64,000 nt of DNA from CANMXU01 sp052030545 (GCF_052030545.1 NZ_JBPDIH010000002.1:496001-560000); one strand, 5' to 3'. Shown: positions 8,215-17,990, counted from the stretch's first letter. Numbers and translations are program-made. The notes: generated by a model not told the origin, from the letters alone.

Positions 8215-9784
8215 GAGTATTTGCGCCTTTAAATTCAGTAGATTGAAGTAACTTATTTACGTTATATCTAAGTACTTTTCCCATGAGAGGTTGATTCTTA
8301 TTATCGTTTACATCATTTAAAGTTAAGGTATACAACTGACCTGTAATTAATTTTTCAGTGATAACTTTTATGCTTTTTTTATCTTTATCTAAGTGAATAT
8401 TTTTCACTTTCACTTTTTGTAAACCAACTTTTTCAGAGCCATACTTCGCGTGATAATGGTAACCATGTCGCGTGATATTAATTTCTGTAGGTACATTAGT
8501 AAGCGCATTATTAAAGCGAATTTCAAAGCCATCGGGTAATAATTTAACTTTATTCACGATAAAAATGTCGTTGGGCTTTTTAGTTATTTTTAGCAAGCCC
8601 TCATCGCCAGCCCACCCTAAATGAACTTTACCAATCCACAAACTGCCATCAGAAGAAAAATCTAGTCGAAAATTACCAATACCAAGTTCATCACCACTAA
8701 TAAATGGGATAAGTGTTCCTTGCATAACGCCTTCTATTGGGTCTGGTAAAAAGCGAATAAGGTTGTTGATATTCATATCACCGATAATCAACTCACCTTC
8801 AGGCAAACCGAACAATTCCGGTTTAATTGTAGATAACGGTTGAGTTGGAGAGTTAGCTAACTCTCCTTGCGGAAACAAACCTGCAGAAGGTTTACGTATA
8901 TTAAGCAAGTCATTGGTAGTAACGTCTTTATGTTTAATCTTCCAACCTTTCAGCCAATGTAGCGAAGCTGGGTGACCTGCGAAGTCTCCTTGATTGATTT
9001 GATGCAACGGGCTTGTACCAATCCAATCTCCCTGATTGTCAGTAACCCAAAGCTTATCTAGAGGGTCAATATGCATACCGGCTGGAGAGCGAAAGCCTGA
9101 TGCATAAGGTTCTGCGCTGCCATCAGGCGATATTTTCATTACCCAACCTCGAAAAGGTACACAAGAAAACATGCGAGTCACTTGTTTTCTATAACCTGCC
9201 ATCCACTTTTTAAAATCATGCCATTGACGCATTTGGTCTTCTGGCGGACACATGTCACTATATTCCCCTCGAATATACTGATTGATGCCATTAAAGTTAG
9301 AGGCAATATTAAGCGAGATGTAATAGTTTCCTTTACTATCAACCACTGGGCCAAAAGCAAATTCATGGTAATTTCCTGTCATACCAAACCCGTTATAAAG
9401 AGTTTGATAAAGGTCTGCTTTTCCATCGTTGTTTTTATCGACTAATCGAGTAAGTTCTGGTTTTTGCATCACGACAAAACTGTTCTTGCTGTCTTGAACT
9501 ATCCCTAAAGGCTGATCTAAACCAGTGGCAAAAGTTGTCCATGTTTTATTTTTAGGCTGATACAAAACCACGTCGCCGCTAATAGTCGTTAACGCAATGC
9601 TTCCATCTTTTAAAGCGCTTAAACCACTTATTTGTGGATCGAGCGTTTTCGGGTACTCCACTTTTTCAATATCGTAATAATCTAGCCAGGGATTTTTTTC
9701 AGCGTGAGCAATTGGACTTAGTGCCAGCCCGAATAACAGACCCAGTGTTAGCGGTAAAGCGAGTAAACTTGTTAATATTTTCAT
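8207..9784 (-). CDS. Periplasmic beta-propeller dehydrogenase-like protein
   Basis: 525 residues with a signal peptide ending in AHA (about 28). The body reads as a six-bladed NHL/soluble-glucose-dehydrogenase-type propeller, with motifs such as LDQPLGIV, YASGFRSPAGMHIDP and LWVTDNQGDW, followed by a small C-terminal beta domain (about 400-525). This architecture is common in proteins annotated as PQQ-dependent sugar dehydrogenases or membrane-bound dehydrogenase domain proteins. I cannot identify PQQ ligands with certainty. It overlaps the upstream cytochrome c gene by 4 bp, which fits electron transfer from the propeller to the cytochrome. The substrate is unknown. Confidence 0.75.
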   Translation of the reverse strand: MKILTSLLALPLTLGLLFGLALSPIAHAEKNPWLDYYDIEKVEYPKTLDPQISGLSALKDGSIALTTISGDVVLYQPKNKTWTTFATGLDQPLGIVQDSKNSFVVMQKPELTRLVDKNNDGKADLYQTLYNGFGMTGNYHEFAFGPVVDSKGNYYISLNIASNFNGINQYIRGEYSDMCPPEDQMRQWHDFKKWMAGYRKQVTRMFSCVPFRGWVMKISPDGSAEPYASGFRSPAGMHIDPLDKLWVTDNQGDWIGTSPLHQINQGDFAGHPASLHWLKGWKIKHKDVTTNDLLNIRKPSAGLFPQGELANSPTQPLSTIKPELFGLPEGELIIGDMNINNLIRFLPDPIEGVMQGTLIPFISGDELGIGNFRLDFSSDGSLWIGKVHLGWAGDEGLLKITKKPNDIFIVNKVKLLPDGFEIRFNNALTNVPTEINITRHGYHYHAKYGSEKVGLQKVKVKNIHLDKDKKSIKVITEKLITGQLYTLTLNDVNDNKNQPLMGKVLRYNVNKLLQSTEFKGANTHD

Positions 9785-10692
9785 GGCAATACTACCTCTA
9801 CACTAAAATTGTTCACGTCGGTTGCCGTTAAATTTAATATGTTGTTATTTAAACGCCCGCGGCTAGCAATAATTTTACTCGAAGCTCCGCCTTTATTTGC
9901 ATGAGATAGGTCTAAACTGATCTTGTCGTCCTGTTGATGAATTCCGCTAATTTGAAAGCTACGCTTAAAGCTGTGTGGTGTAGAACCTAGGGTAATTTTT
10001 TCTTTAACTTCCATATTACCTGCTTGGTAATGAAACTCTGGGTAGCCTTCGATAAGTTCATAGCCTAGAAATTTAATGGCTTGGTCTTGAATAAAAGAAA
10101 AGCCAGTATTGTCGTTTTCTCTATATAAAATTTGTTTATTATTTTCTTCGCGTTTTTTCTCGCCATTAAATGAATTAAACGTTGGGTATGCATAACGCAC
10201 CTTAGCGATAGTGCTATCCCAAACAATTGACAATTTAGGCGTTAGACTTACCACAATAGATGCAGGGCTCGTAAAAGGTAAAACGCCTCGAGTAACATAA
10301 GGATATTTTCTTGCCGGCCGTTTAAAAGGTGGAAATTTAGGCTTATCTTTTTGTTCTTTAATATGTTGGCTAACGGTTAGTATGTACTCATGTATCTGAG
10401 TAATAACCGTGTCGCTTAAATGTGCCATTGGCGGCATTTGAATTGAGTCAGGATTTTTTTTACCCGGAGATTTTACCCATGCTAAAAAAGCCGCGTGGTT
10501 TTCATCAGGGTAATTATCTCTAATGTATACCAAAGAAGGTCCAGTATTGAACCGGTCTAGCGAATGGCAAGCTTTGCAGTTTTCGTTAAAAGCGACTTTA
10601 CCTTGTTCGATCGCTAAGACGCTTGTTGATATAAACCCACTTATGAACAACAGTGTTAACTGTAAATAGGTCGACTTTTTTTTGACATTCAT
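9781..10692 (-). CDS. Secreted c-type cytochrome with extra C-terminal domain
   Basis: 303 residues. A signal peptide (about 1-27) is followed by a class I cytochrome c domain with haem-binding CKACH at about 39-43 and a probable axial Met in MPPMAHLSD near 100. After about residue 130 comes a beta-rich domain of about 170 residues that I do not recognise (FTSPASIVVSLTPKLSIVWDS onward resembles a repeat seen in haem-associated secreted proteins). First gene of the three-gene operon, divergent from the winged-helix membrane regulator. Its job is presumably to accept electrons in the periplasm from the propeller protein. Confidence 0.85.
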   Translation of the reverse strand: MNVKKKSTYLQLTLLFISGFISTSVLAIEQGKVAFNENCKACHSLDRFNTGPSLVYIRDNYPDENHAAFLAWVKSPGKKNPDSIQMPPMAHLSDTVITQIHEYILTVSQHIKEQKDKPKFPPFKRPARKYPYVTRGVLPFTSPASIVVSLTPKLSIVWDSTIAKVRYAYPTFNSFNGEKKREENNKQILYRENDNTGFSFIQDQAIKFLGYELIEGYPEFHYQAGNMEVKEKITLGSTPHSFKRSFQISGIHQQDDKISLDLSHANKGGASSKIIASRGRLNNNILNLTATDVNNFSVEVVLP

Positions 10693-10929
10693 AATTTACT
10701 CTTAAGCTATTAAAACTCCGTGAAATTAAATAAACTAGCTCGCTGTTTAGCTGTGATAAAGTAGGCTAAGCAGTTTAACTGGGTAATTAATCTCTGTTTC
10801 TTATTCTTTTATTTAGTCGTTATACGTTAAGTAAAAATCGACTTACAACTTTGCAGCATTGATAAAAATAAAAAAGTAAAAACTTATACTTAACCGTAAC
10901 TTGGACAGTTAATTTAACTGTTATATAAC

Positions 10930-12264
10930 ATGAATAATTTACATAAATGTGCCGACATACCGACAAAAGACGCGATTAACGAACAACTAGAGCGCATTAA
11001 ACATAGCAAGGTATTAGGTCGCTCTAAAATCAATTGTAAGTTGTTAAGTTTTTTGGTGAGTTACTATTTAAGAGCATTAGAAAATACTGAATTAGCCAAA
11101 GCGCCTAAAGAATTTGAAATAGCCACTGGTGCTTTAAATAAGTCAGACGATTTCGACCCCTCTGAAGATGCTTCTATTAGAGTATATATTTCAAATTTAC
11201 GTAAAAAGTTAGAAACCTATTATCAAACAGAAGGTAAAAATGAAGTCTTTCAAATAACAATTCCAACCGGCGGTTATGGGCTAGAATTTACCTGCGTGCC
11301 AAAACAAAAAGCACCAATTAACGACAACAAAAATCCCTCTAGAAAATTCTATTTATTGGTCACGGTAGTGACACTTTCGGTGATACTGAACCTTGTCTTC
11401 ATCGCAAATTATGTGTTCAAAAATAATCCTGATAATGGCGAAAGTACTTCAAAAAGTAATACGGTAAGTAACCAATCACTAACCTTTAAAAATGCTATTC
11501 GTCAACACGCACTTTGGCAGCCTTTGTTTTCTAACGCAAAACCGACCTTAATTGTAATTGGTGATTTGTTTATGTTAACCGAAGTTGATCCTCACACGAG
11601 CCACCTTAGAGCAGTACGTGAATTTGGCATCAATTCGAATCGTCAATTTGAAAAATATTTAAACAAATATCCCGAAAAACGCACAAAAACATACAAAGCA
11701 TCAAGTGCATTTTTACTTAAAAATAGTGTTTTTGCATTGAAGCATATATTGCCTTTGTTTAATGATAATTCATCAGTCAATATTCGGTTGGCTTCAGCTC
11801 TAACCGCTACAGATTTGCGTGAACACAATATTATTTATATTGGATTATACAAATCACTTGGAATATTAGACGCATATTTACAGGGTTCTAATTTCCAAAT
11901 TAGAACCGCATCTCCAGCACTTAAACATAAAAAATCTGCAAAAACTTATAGTGTCACAGGGGATTTGGAGCAAGAATATACCGACTATGGCTCTTTTGCT
12001 CAGTTTTATGGGCCCAGTGGTAATCAGTTTTACATTTTTGCTGGCTTTTCCGATGCTTCAGTTATTCAAATGGCAAAGTATTTAACTAGCCAAACGAAGT
12101 TATCATCAGCAGAATTTAAACAACACTTTCAGTCTCTTGGAAAGGCGACTTCTAATATTGAATTAATATTTTCTGCATCAAGTTTTAATCGTACAGACTT
12201 AGATTCAACCTTAGTTGATTCAGGTTTATTAGATATTAAATCTATTTGGGCAATGCCTGATTAA
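10930..12264 (+). CDS. Membrane-anchored winged-helix transcriptional regulator
   Basis: 444 residues arranged like CadC/ToxR-type one-component regulators. An N-terminal DNA-binding domain (about 10-120) contains the recognition-helix motif SIRVYISNLRKKLETYY and a beta-hairpin wing PTGGYGLEF. One transmembrane helix follows at about 140-162, then a periplasmic domain of about 280 residues with no family I recognise. It is divergent from the cytochrome c/propeller/DUF1080 operon across 237 bp, so regulating that operon is the obvious hypothesis. A strong bidirectional-looking terminator follows 30 bp after the stop. Confidence 0.82.
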   Translation: MNNLHKCADIPTKDAINEQLERIKHSKVLGRSKINCKLLSFLVSYYLRALENTELAKAPKEFEIATGALNKSDDFDPSEDASIRVYISNLRKKLETYYQTEGKNEVFQITIPTGGYGLEFTCVPKQKAPINDNKNPSRKFYLLVTVVTLSVILNLVFIANYVFKNNPDNGESTSKSNTVSNQSLTFKNAIRQHALWQPLFSNAKPTLIVIGDLFMLTEVDPHTSHLRAVREFGINSNRQFEKYLNKYPEKRTKTYKASSAFLLKNSVFALKHILPLFNDNSSVNIRLASALTATDLREHNIIYIGLYKSLGILDAYLQGSNFQIRTASPALKHKKSAKTYSVTGDLEQEYTDYGSFAQFYGPSGNQFYIFAGFSDASVIQMAKYLTSQTKLSSAEFKQHFQSLGKATSNIELIFSASSFNRTDLDSTLVDSGLLDIKSIWAMPD

Positions 12265-12294
12265 TATCGACCTTTGATTAGATTACGCTTATAC

Positions 12295-12325
12295 AAAAAC
12301 CCCAGCATTGCTGCTGGGGTTTTTA
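12295..12325 (+). terminator. Rho-independent terminator after the winged-helix regulator
   Basis: A near-perfect hairpin with arms ACCCCAGCA and GCTGGGGT is flanked by A5 and T5, so it can act on both strands. It lies between the convergent regulator gene and the sulP gene. An almost identical hairpin occurs at 17554-17583. Confidence 0.92.
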
Positions 12326-12419
12326 GAATGCGAGTTAATGCCGAGTTTTATTTAAATATAGGTTTATATTAATATGGGTTTATATCGATAAAGCTTGATT
12401 GAACTTACTTCACAAGCGG

Positions 12420-14066
12420 TTATTTAGCGATTAAAGTCAGCGACGCTTGCAATGCTTCTTGTCTAGTCGCGTAGTTTTTATCGTCTTTTAGTAATTCTAA
12501 TACTTTGAATTTTTTCAGTTGCTTACGTGTTTGCTCATGTGGGCACAACAATATAACTTCACAGTTAGCTTCTTGCGCATCTTTCATCGCATTTTCTAAG
12601 GCAAGTCCAACGGTAACATCAAACATAGGGACGTCGGTTAAATCTAAAATCATCACTTCATAATCTTCTATGCTAGCGTGTTGTCGCGATATCGCTTTAG
12701 AAACACTAAAGATCATTGGGCCAGATAAATAAAAGAACAGTACCTTGCCATTGGCGCTTTCTAGCATCGTCCTTTCATTATTGGTTAAAGGCACGTCATT
12801 TTCGTCAGCGTCACTAATCGCTTTTACCTTACGCGCTTGTTCTCTGCTAAGCTTTTCAATAATGATGATATTGGAAATAAATACGCCAAGCCCAACCGCG
12901 ACAATTAAATCAACAAAAACCGTAAGAAACATCACCCCGTACATAATGGCCATGCCTTGCAAGCTTACCTTGTGCGCGCGCTGAATAAAGCTCCAGTCTA
13001 GAATATTTAAACCAACGTAAACTGCGATCCCTGCTAATACCGCCATCGGAATAGGTTCTGTTAATCCACTAGCCACCAAAACAACAAGCGCCAAAACAGC
13101 CGCACGTACAATGCCAGAAAGCGGTGAACGAGCACCTACTTGAATATTGGTTACTGTGCCCATGGTTGCACCAGCGCCGGGTAAGGCGCCAAATAAACCA
13201 GAAATCATATTCGCGATCCCTTGACCACGAAGCTCTTTGTCTGAGTCATGCTCTTTACGTGTTAAAGAGTCGCCAATAACCGCAGTTAGTAACGTATCAA
13301 TACAGCCCAAAGTACCCAATACAAGCGCATCGATAACCATAGTCGTAAACATTTCAGCGTTAAAATGAGGCAACACTAAAGAAGGTAAACCATCAGGAAT
13401 TACGCCAATACGTCGCACGCTATCAACATCAAAAAACATAATCGACAATAACGTTACAGCAACTAAGGCAATTAACTGAGCCGGAACATACTTGCGGTAT
13501 TTTTTTGGAAAATAAAACAAAACACCTAGGGTAAGTACGCCCAAAAATAAATCACTAAAACTGGTATTTGCTATGGTATTAGGCAGCGCAGATAACGTGC
13601 CAATAACACCTCCAGATGGCGCCGCCTGCCCTAACAAAGGCGATAACTGCAATACAATAAGGATAACGCCAATACCTGACATGAAGCCCGAAATGACGCT
13701 ATAGGGCATTAAAGTAACGTATTTACCAAGTTTTAATGTCCCGAGTAATATTTGAAAAGCACCTGCCATCATTACCACGGTAAATGCCATTGCCATGCCT
13801 GCCTCGGGGTATTTAGCCATCATGCTAGTTAATACCGCTGTCATGATCACAGTCATCGGGCCCGTAGGTTCAGAAATAAGTGAGCTAGAGCCACCAAAAA
13901 GGGCAGCAAAAAGCCCAACCATGATAGCGCCCCAAAGTCCGGCGTCAGCGCCGACACCGGAGGCGACACCAAAAGCTAGTGCCAACGGCAAGGAAATAAT
14001 AGCCGTTGTTACACCACCAAAAACATCACCTTTTAAATTGATGCTTTCGAAACGATTAAATAACAT
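12420..14066 (-). CDS. SulP-family anion transporter with STAS domain
   Basis: 548 residues. The N-terminal two thirds are a polytopic SLC26/SulP membrane domain: an opening GGVTTAIISLPLALAFGVAS, then GPTGPM-type and GALPGAGATMGTV loops and some 12-14 hydrophobic segments. The C-terminal STAS domain (about 435-545) has VMILDLTDVPMFDVTVGLAL. SulP proteins carry sulfate, bicarbonate or related anions across the inner membrane. No carbonic anhydrase or sulfate-assimilation gene is adjacent, so the substrate cannot be chosen from context. It is monocistronic, and a 458-bp intergenic stretch separates it from the TonB receptor. Confidence 0.92.
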   Translation of the reverse strand: MLFNRFESINLKGDVFGGVTTAIISLPLALAFGVASGVGADAGLWGAIMVGLFAALFGGSSSLISEPTGPMTVIMTAVLTSMMAKYPEAGMAMAFTVVMMAGAFQILLGTLKLGKYVTLMPYSVISGFMSGIGVILIVLQLSPLLGQAAPSGGVIGTLSALPNTIANTSFSDLFLGVLTLGVLFYFPKKYRKYVPAQLIALVAVTLLSIMFFDVDSVRRIGVIPDGLPSLVLPHFNAEMFTTMVIDALVLGTLGCIDTLLTAVIGDSLTRKEHDSDKELRGQGIANMISGLFGALPGAGATMGTVTNIQVGARSPLSGIVRAAVLALVVLVASGLTEPIPMAVLAGIAVYVGLNILDWSFIQRAHKVSLQGMAIMYGVMFLTVFVDLIVAVGLGVFISNIIIIEKLSREQARKVKAISDADENDVPLTNNERTMLESANGKVLFFYLSGPMIFSVSKAISRQHASIEDYEVMILDLTDVPMFDVTVGLALENAMKDAQEANCEVILLCPHEQTRKQLKKFKVLELLKDDKNYATRQEALQASLTLIAK

Positions 14067-14524
14067 AATTTACTCATATAAATAATTCAAAAACTAAAAC
14101 CCAACTCAAATTTACTCAATGACAAGCTAGGTAATTTTTACGGGGAACAAACAGTTCATGGTGTACCACTAGGAATGGCGCCTATTTTATTGATAGCTCG
14201 CTCGCCAAGCAAGACTTCTAAACTCATTTCTTTACTCTCTAACTTTATGGCGTTGTTATGGTGTAAATATTTTTAAGAAATTAACAGACGAATTGTTGCG
14301 ATAACAAAAAATAATTAAACATTAATACAAATAAAAACTCACTATTACACCCTCAAGATCGTCACTAAACCTTATTTTAACTGCTAACGAACTTTTATTT
14401 TTTAAACAGCACCAACAACAAAAAAAACCAACACAAATGATAATCGATCTCATTTAGATTTACATTCGTGTAACTTATTGTTACCCTACTGCGCGATTTA
14501 CTAAACAGGGAAATAACTTTACAA
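14067..14524. other. Intergenic region between sulP and the siderophore receptor
   Basis: 458 bp shared by two divergent genes. The only element I can support is the Fur-box-like sequence at 14435-14456 on the receptor side. I see no ORF with coding character and no hairpin terminator. Confidence 0.6.
14435..14456 (+). promoter_or_regulatory. Fur box upstream of TonB-dependent receptor
   Basis: The core TGATAAT-C-GATCTCA fits the 7-1-7 Fur model: all 7 positions match in the left half and 4 of 7 in the right. The flanks AAA/TTA extend the palindrome. It sits about 70-90 bp before the receptor start, consistent with iron repression of the receptor and the downstream dioxygenase. Confidence 0.72.
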
Positions 14525-16846
14525 ATGAAAATAAAAAAACGATACCATGAAAAACAAGCGCTTGGCGCAACAGCATTAGCGGCAGCCTTAGTTTTTGGCA
14601 GCAGCAATGTCTATGCTGAAAGTCAAAATAATGAATGCGTAGCAGAGTCTGAGAAATGCGAAAATGCACAATCAAAAGATGCTATGGAACGTATTCAAGT
14701 ACATGGTATGCGCAATTCAATTTATCGATTCGACAAATCTGGCGATCCGCGCCGTGTTGCTGATTTAATCGATACGCCAACAACAATTACCGTACTGACT
14801 CAAGATCAAATTCAGGAGTCAGGTAATACTGATTTGAAAGACATATTATCATCGCAAGCGGGTGTCACTTTAGGTACCGGTGAAAATGGCAATGCTTTTG
14901 GCGATCGTTATATTATTCGTGGTCATGAAGCACGTAGTGATGTTTTTGTTGATGGTTTGCGTGATCCTGGCATGACCACACGTGAAAGCTTCGCCACTGA
15001 ACGTGTTGAAATTACCAAAGGCCCAAGTTCTACCTTTGCTGGTCGAGGCTCTTCTGGCGGTGCCGTTAACTCGATCACTAAAAAGGCTTCAACCTCATAC
15101 AACTTCGGTCGTGTAGATGCGAGTTTAGGTACTGATGACCATACCCGTTTAACGCTAGATTATAATGTGTCTGTGGCAGAAAATGCCGCGGTACGTATCA
15201 ATGCACTTATGGCTGAAGAAACAAAACCAGGCCGAGATGGCATTGAACGCGAACGAAACGGCGTGCAATTATCTGGTGTATATGAAGCAACAGATAAACT
15301 CGAATTTATCGCTGATATTTATTATTTAGAGGCGAGCGATGTTCCTGACTTAGGCAGCTACTTCGATCAAGAAACTCGCCATCCAATTGAAGACATTCCG
15401 GTATACGCACAAGATACAGATTTTCTTGACTCAGAAGTCACCACCTTTACCTTGCGCACCACTTATGAAATTAGCGACAACATTCGTTTTTACAATGCTA
15501 CACGTATGGGCGATACCGAAAACGGTTATATTGCTACCGGTGTAAGAGGCGGCAGCCGAGCTGAAACGGATCCGGTAGCTCCGGGTGCAGATACCCTTTC
15601 ACTTAGTACCCATCAAGGCTGGCAACAAGTTGAATATTTTGCCACTCAATTTAATTTATTTTGGGATATCAATACTGACAACTTCAAACACAAACTTGTT
15701 TTTGGTTTAGATTATAGCGATGAGTCAGTCGACAACGGCGTTTATACGATTACCAATAACAATGAAGGCAATTGCTTAGTTGAAGGCAGACGCGGTGTTT
15801 CAAGCGGTTATTGTATTTTGGATGGTGAAGGTAACACCGTAGATAATATTTCTGCGCTAATGAATCGCAGTTATGAGCGTGGCGATGTCGACGCTTTATT
15901 TAATATCGAAACAACCTCTATCTACTTTATGGACACGGTGCAATTAACTGAGCAATCGAGTGTATTTTTTGGTCTTCGTCAAGACAGTTTTGAATACACT
16001 AACGACACCGTAAGTCGTGGTGTTGAGAATGCTTACGCCTTTAAAGACGATTTATACAATGGTCATTTAGGTTTTGTTTACGACTTCAACAAAGACACCA
16101 ATGTTTACCTAACCTACAGCACAGCAACCAACATTAATGGTGGCGAGTCTGATTTAGGCGCTAACTGTGGTTACGGTGGTTTATGTGGCGACCCAGATCA
16201 AGCCGCTGTTGCTAGCCCTGAAACGGTTGAAAACATCGAGCTAGGCACTAAAATCATGCTAGTAGACGATGCATTAATGCTAACAGCAGCAGCGTTTCGC
16301 ATGACCAAAAAAGATGTTATGGAAAGTGTTGGCGACAGCTATTCAACCTTAGGTTCATTAAATACCGGTAAAAACCGCGTTGAAGGTATTGAAGTTGGCT
16401 TAGTGGGTGATATTACCGAAAAATTAAGCATTCAAATGTCACTAGCACTAATGGACTCGGAAGTTTTAGCCTCATATGATGAAGAAAACATTGGCCGTGA
16501 TCTAAGTAACTTTGCTGATGAAAGTGCCTTTGCGCAACTACGTTACCAAATAAACGAACAATGGGTTGTTGGTACTAATTATACCTACCAAAGTGAAATG
16601 TTTGGTGGTCAGCCAGACACCGCTGCCGGGTATGATCAAGAAAACAATCGCTACTCTATCGTGGTGCCTGATTACCAAGTGGTTAACTTTTTTGCCAACT
16701 ACTACCCAACAGAGTCACTGTCTTTTAGATTAAACATTGGTAATGTTTTTGATGAAGAATATTGGACAGCGGCTTATCGTTCAGGTTCATTTATGTACTT
16801 AGGTGATGCGCAAAATGCTCGCTTAACGGCTAACTTCGAATTTTAA
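14525..16846 (+). CDS. TonB-dependent siderophore receptor (catecholate, Fiu-like)
   Basis: 773 residues. A signal peptide of about 31 residues ends in VYA. The plug domain spans about 65-185, with TPTTITVLTQDQIQESG, the RYIIRGHE and FVDGLRD motifs, and RVEITKGPSSTFAGRGSSGG. A 22-stranded barrel follows, ending in the required aromatic residue (NFEF). Outer-membrane receptor that imports a ferric siderophore using TonB energy. The Fiu/CirA-like call rests on the plug motifs and on the PiuC-type dioxygenase encoded 14 bp downstream, an arrangement known from ybiX-fiu and piuA-piuC. The preceding Fur box predicts induction in iron limitation. Confidence 0.93.
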   Translation: MKIKKRYHEKQALGATALAAALVFGSSNVYAESQNNECVAESEKCENAQSKDAMERIQVHGMRNSIYRFDKSGDPRRVADLIDTPTTITVLTQDQIQESGNTDLKDILSSQAGVTLGTGENGNAFGDRYIIRGHEARSDVFVDGLRDPGMTTRESFATERVEITKGPSSTFAGRGSSGGAVNSITKKASTSYNFGRVDASLGTDDHTRLTLDYNVSVAENAAVRINALMAEETKPGRDGIERERNGVQLSGVYEATDKLEFIADIYYLEASDVPDLGSYFDQETRHPIEDIPVYAQDTDFLDSEVTTFTLRTTYEISDNIRFYNATRMGDTENGYIATGVRGGSRAETDPVAPGADTLSLSTHQGWQQVEYFATQFNLFWDINTDNFKHKLVFGLDYSDESVDNGVYTITNNNEGNCLVEGRRGVSSGYCILDGEGNTVDNISALMNRSYERGDVDALFNIETTSIYFMDTVQLTEQSSVFFGLRQDSFEYTNDTVSRGVENAYAFKDDLYNGHLGFVYDFNKDTNVYLTYSTATNINGGESDLGANCGYGGLCGDPDQAAVASPETVENIELGTKIMLVDDALMLTAAAFRMTKKDVMESVGDSYSTLGSLNTGKNRVEGIEVGLVGDITEKLSIQMSLALMDSEVLASYDEENIGRDLSNFADESAFAQLRYQINEQWVVGTNYTYQSEMFGGQPDTAAGYDQENNRYSIVVPDYQVVNFFANYYPTESLSFRLNIGNVFDEEYWTAAYRSGSFMYLGDAQNARLTANFEF

Positions 16847-16860
16847 TTTAGGAGCAACAT

Positions 16861-17541
16861 ATGGTTGTTATTGAACAGATTTTATCAAAAGCGGAAGTAC
16901 AAGAGTTTCAACAAATTCTTGACGCGTCACCTTGGCTAGATGGCAAAAATACGGCTATGGGTATGGCAAGCTCAGTCAAAAACAACCAACAAGCCGATGC
17001 AAATCACGCTAACATTCGTCAACTGGCTAACCGCCTGTTGACGCGTGTTGGCGAAACACCTCAGCTAATTTCAGCGGCATTACCACACAAAATATTTCCA
17101 CCTTGTTTTAATCAATACGGTGTAAGTGAAGAATATGGTTATCATGTCGACGCGGCCATTATGCGCTTGCCTAATAGCCAAGATGTAATACGAAGCGACG
17201 TATCTATGACCGTTTTTTTAAATGAACCCGAAGAGTACGAAGGCGGAGAGTTAGTGATTGCCACTGAATTTGGCGAACAAAAAGTGAAACTTAGCGCCGG
17301 ACAAGCCGTGGTTTATCCGTCAAGTAGCTTACATAAAGTTACCGCAGTGACTTCAGGTAAACGCCTTGCTGCCATTACTTGGATGCAAAGTATGATACCG
17401 GATGCGACGTTGAGACAAACACTTTTTCAATTAGACGCCACCATTCAAACCTTGATCCAACAACAGCAAACCGATAGAGCCGAGCTTGACCGCTTGCATA
17501 ATGTTTATCACAACTTAATCAGGCAGTTTTCTCAGTTATAG
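16861..17541 (+). CDS. piuC: Fe(II)/2-oxoglutarate dioxygenase, PiuC/YbiX family
   Basis: 226 residues, the normal length for PKHD-type hydroxylases. The iron ligands are visible as the HxD pair in YHVDAAIM (about 97-101) and the distal His in SSSLHKVTAV (about 158), followed by the 2-oxoglutarate-binding Arg region SGKRLAAITW. Family members sit beside TonB siderophore receptors and are iron-regulated, but their physiological substrate is not established. The gene starts 14 bp after the receptor stop, behind an AGGAGC ribosome-binding site, so the two form an operon. Confidence 0.92.
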   Translation: MVVIEQILSKAEVQEFQQILDASPWLDGKNTAMGMASSVKNNQQADANHANIRQLANRLLTRVGETPQLISAALPHKIFPPCFNQYGVSEEYGYHVDAAIMRLPNSQDVIRSDVSMTVFLNEPEEYEGGELVIATEFGEQKVKLSAGQAVVYPSSSLHKVTAVTSGKRLAAITWMQSMIPDATLRQTLFQLDATIQTLIQQQQTDRAELDRLHNVYHNLIRQFSQL

Positions 17542-17553
17542 TGGCTAAAAAAG

Positions 17554-17583
17554 AAAAACCCCAGCATGGCTGCTGGGGTTTAT
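17554..17583. terminator. Bidirectional terminator shared by piuC and rnpB
   Basis: Perfect stem ACCCCAGCA/TGCTGGGGT with a 4-nt loop. Read on the minus strand it is followed by TTTTTCTTTTTT, an excellent terminator a few bases after the 3' end of RNase P RNA. Read on the plus strand it closes the receptor-piuC operon. Confidence 0.9.
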
Positions 17584-17587
17584 TGAA

Positions 17588-17990
17588 TTGGTGAGCTGAC
17601 ACATAAGCCGGGTTTTGTATCTCTTCAAAAGAAAAGTGACAATCATTCGTCTAGGCCTTAAATCGCTCTAAGGCTCAAGCAACCTACCCGGTTTCCGCGC
17701 GAGCCACGCGTATACTATTTAAAGTAATGAAACCCTATTTGGTCTTGCTCCGGGTGGAGTTTACCCTGCAATTACTGTTACCAGCAACCCGGTGCGCTCT
17801 TACCGCACCCTTTCAGCCTTACCTGTGCTTTCCTTATAAATAAGAAAGGCCATCGGCGGTCTTCTCTCTGCTGCACTTGTCGTCGGCTTGCGCCGCCCAG
17901 GCGTTACCTGGCACCCTGCTCATTGGAGCCCGGACTTTCCTCCCCTTGCTAAATAAATTCAGCAAGCAGCGATTGTCTGGTCAACTCGGG
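17588..17990 (-). ncRNA. rnpB: RNase P RNA (M1 RNA), bacterial type A
   Basis: Catalytic RNA that matures tRNA 5' ends. Read on the minus strand, it starts near GAGTTGACCAGACAATCGCTG and carries the signature blocks in order: GGAGGAAAGTCCGGGC (17928-17943), GCCAGGTAACGCC (17900-17912), CCGGGTAGGTTGCTTGAG (17675-17692) and AACCCGGCTTAT (17603-17614). All match the E. coli RNA closely, including the AGAGAG and P4 regions. Ends are estimated from similarity and could be off by a few bases. It lies upstream of nothing on its own strand except the shared terminator. Confidence 0.96.
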
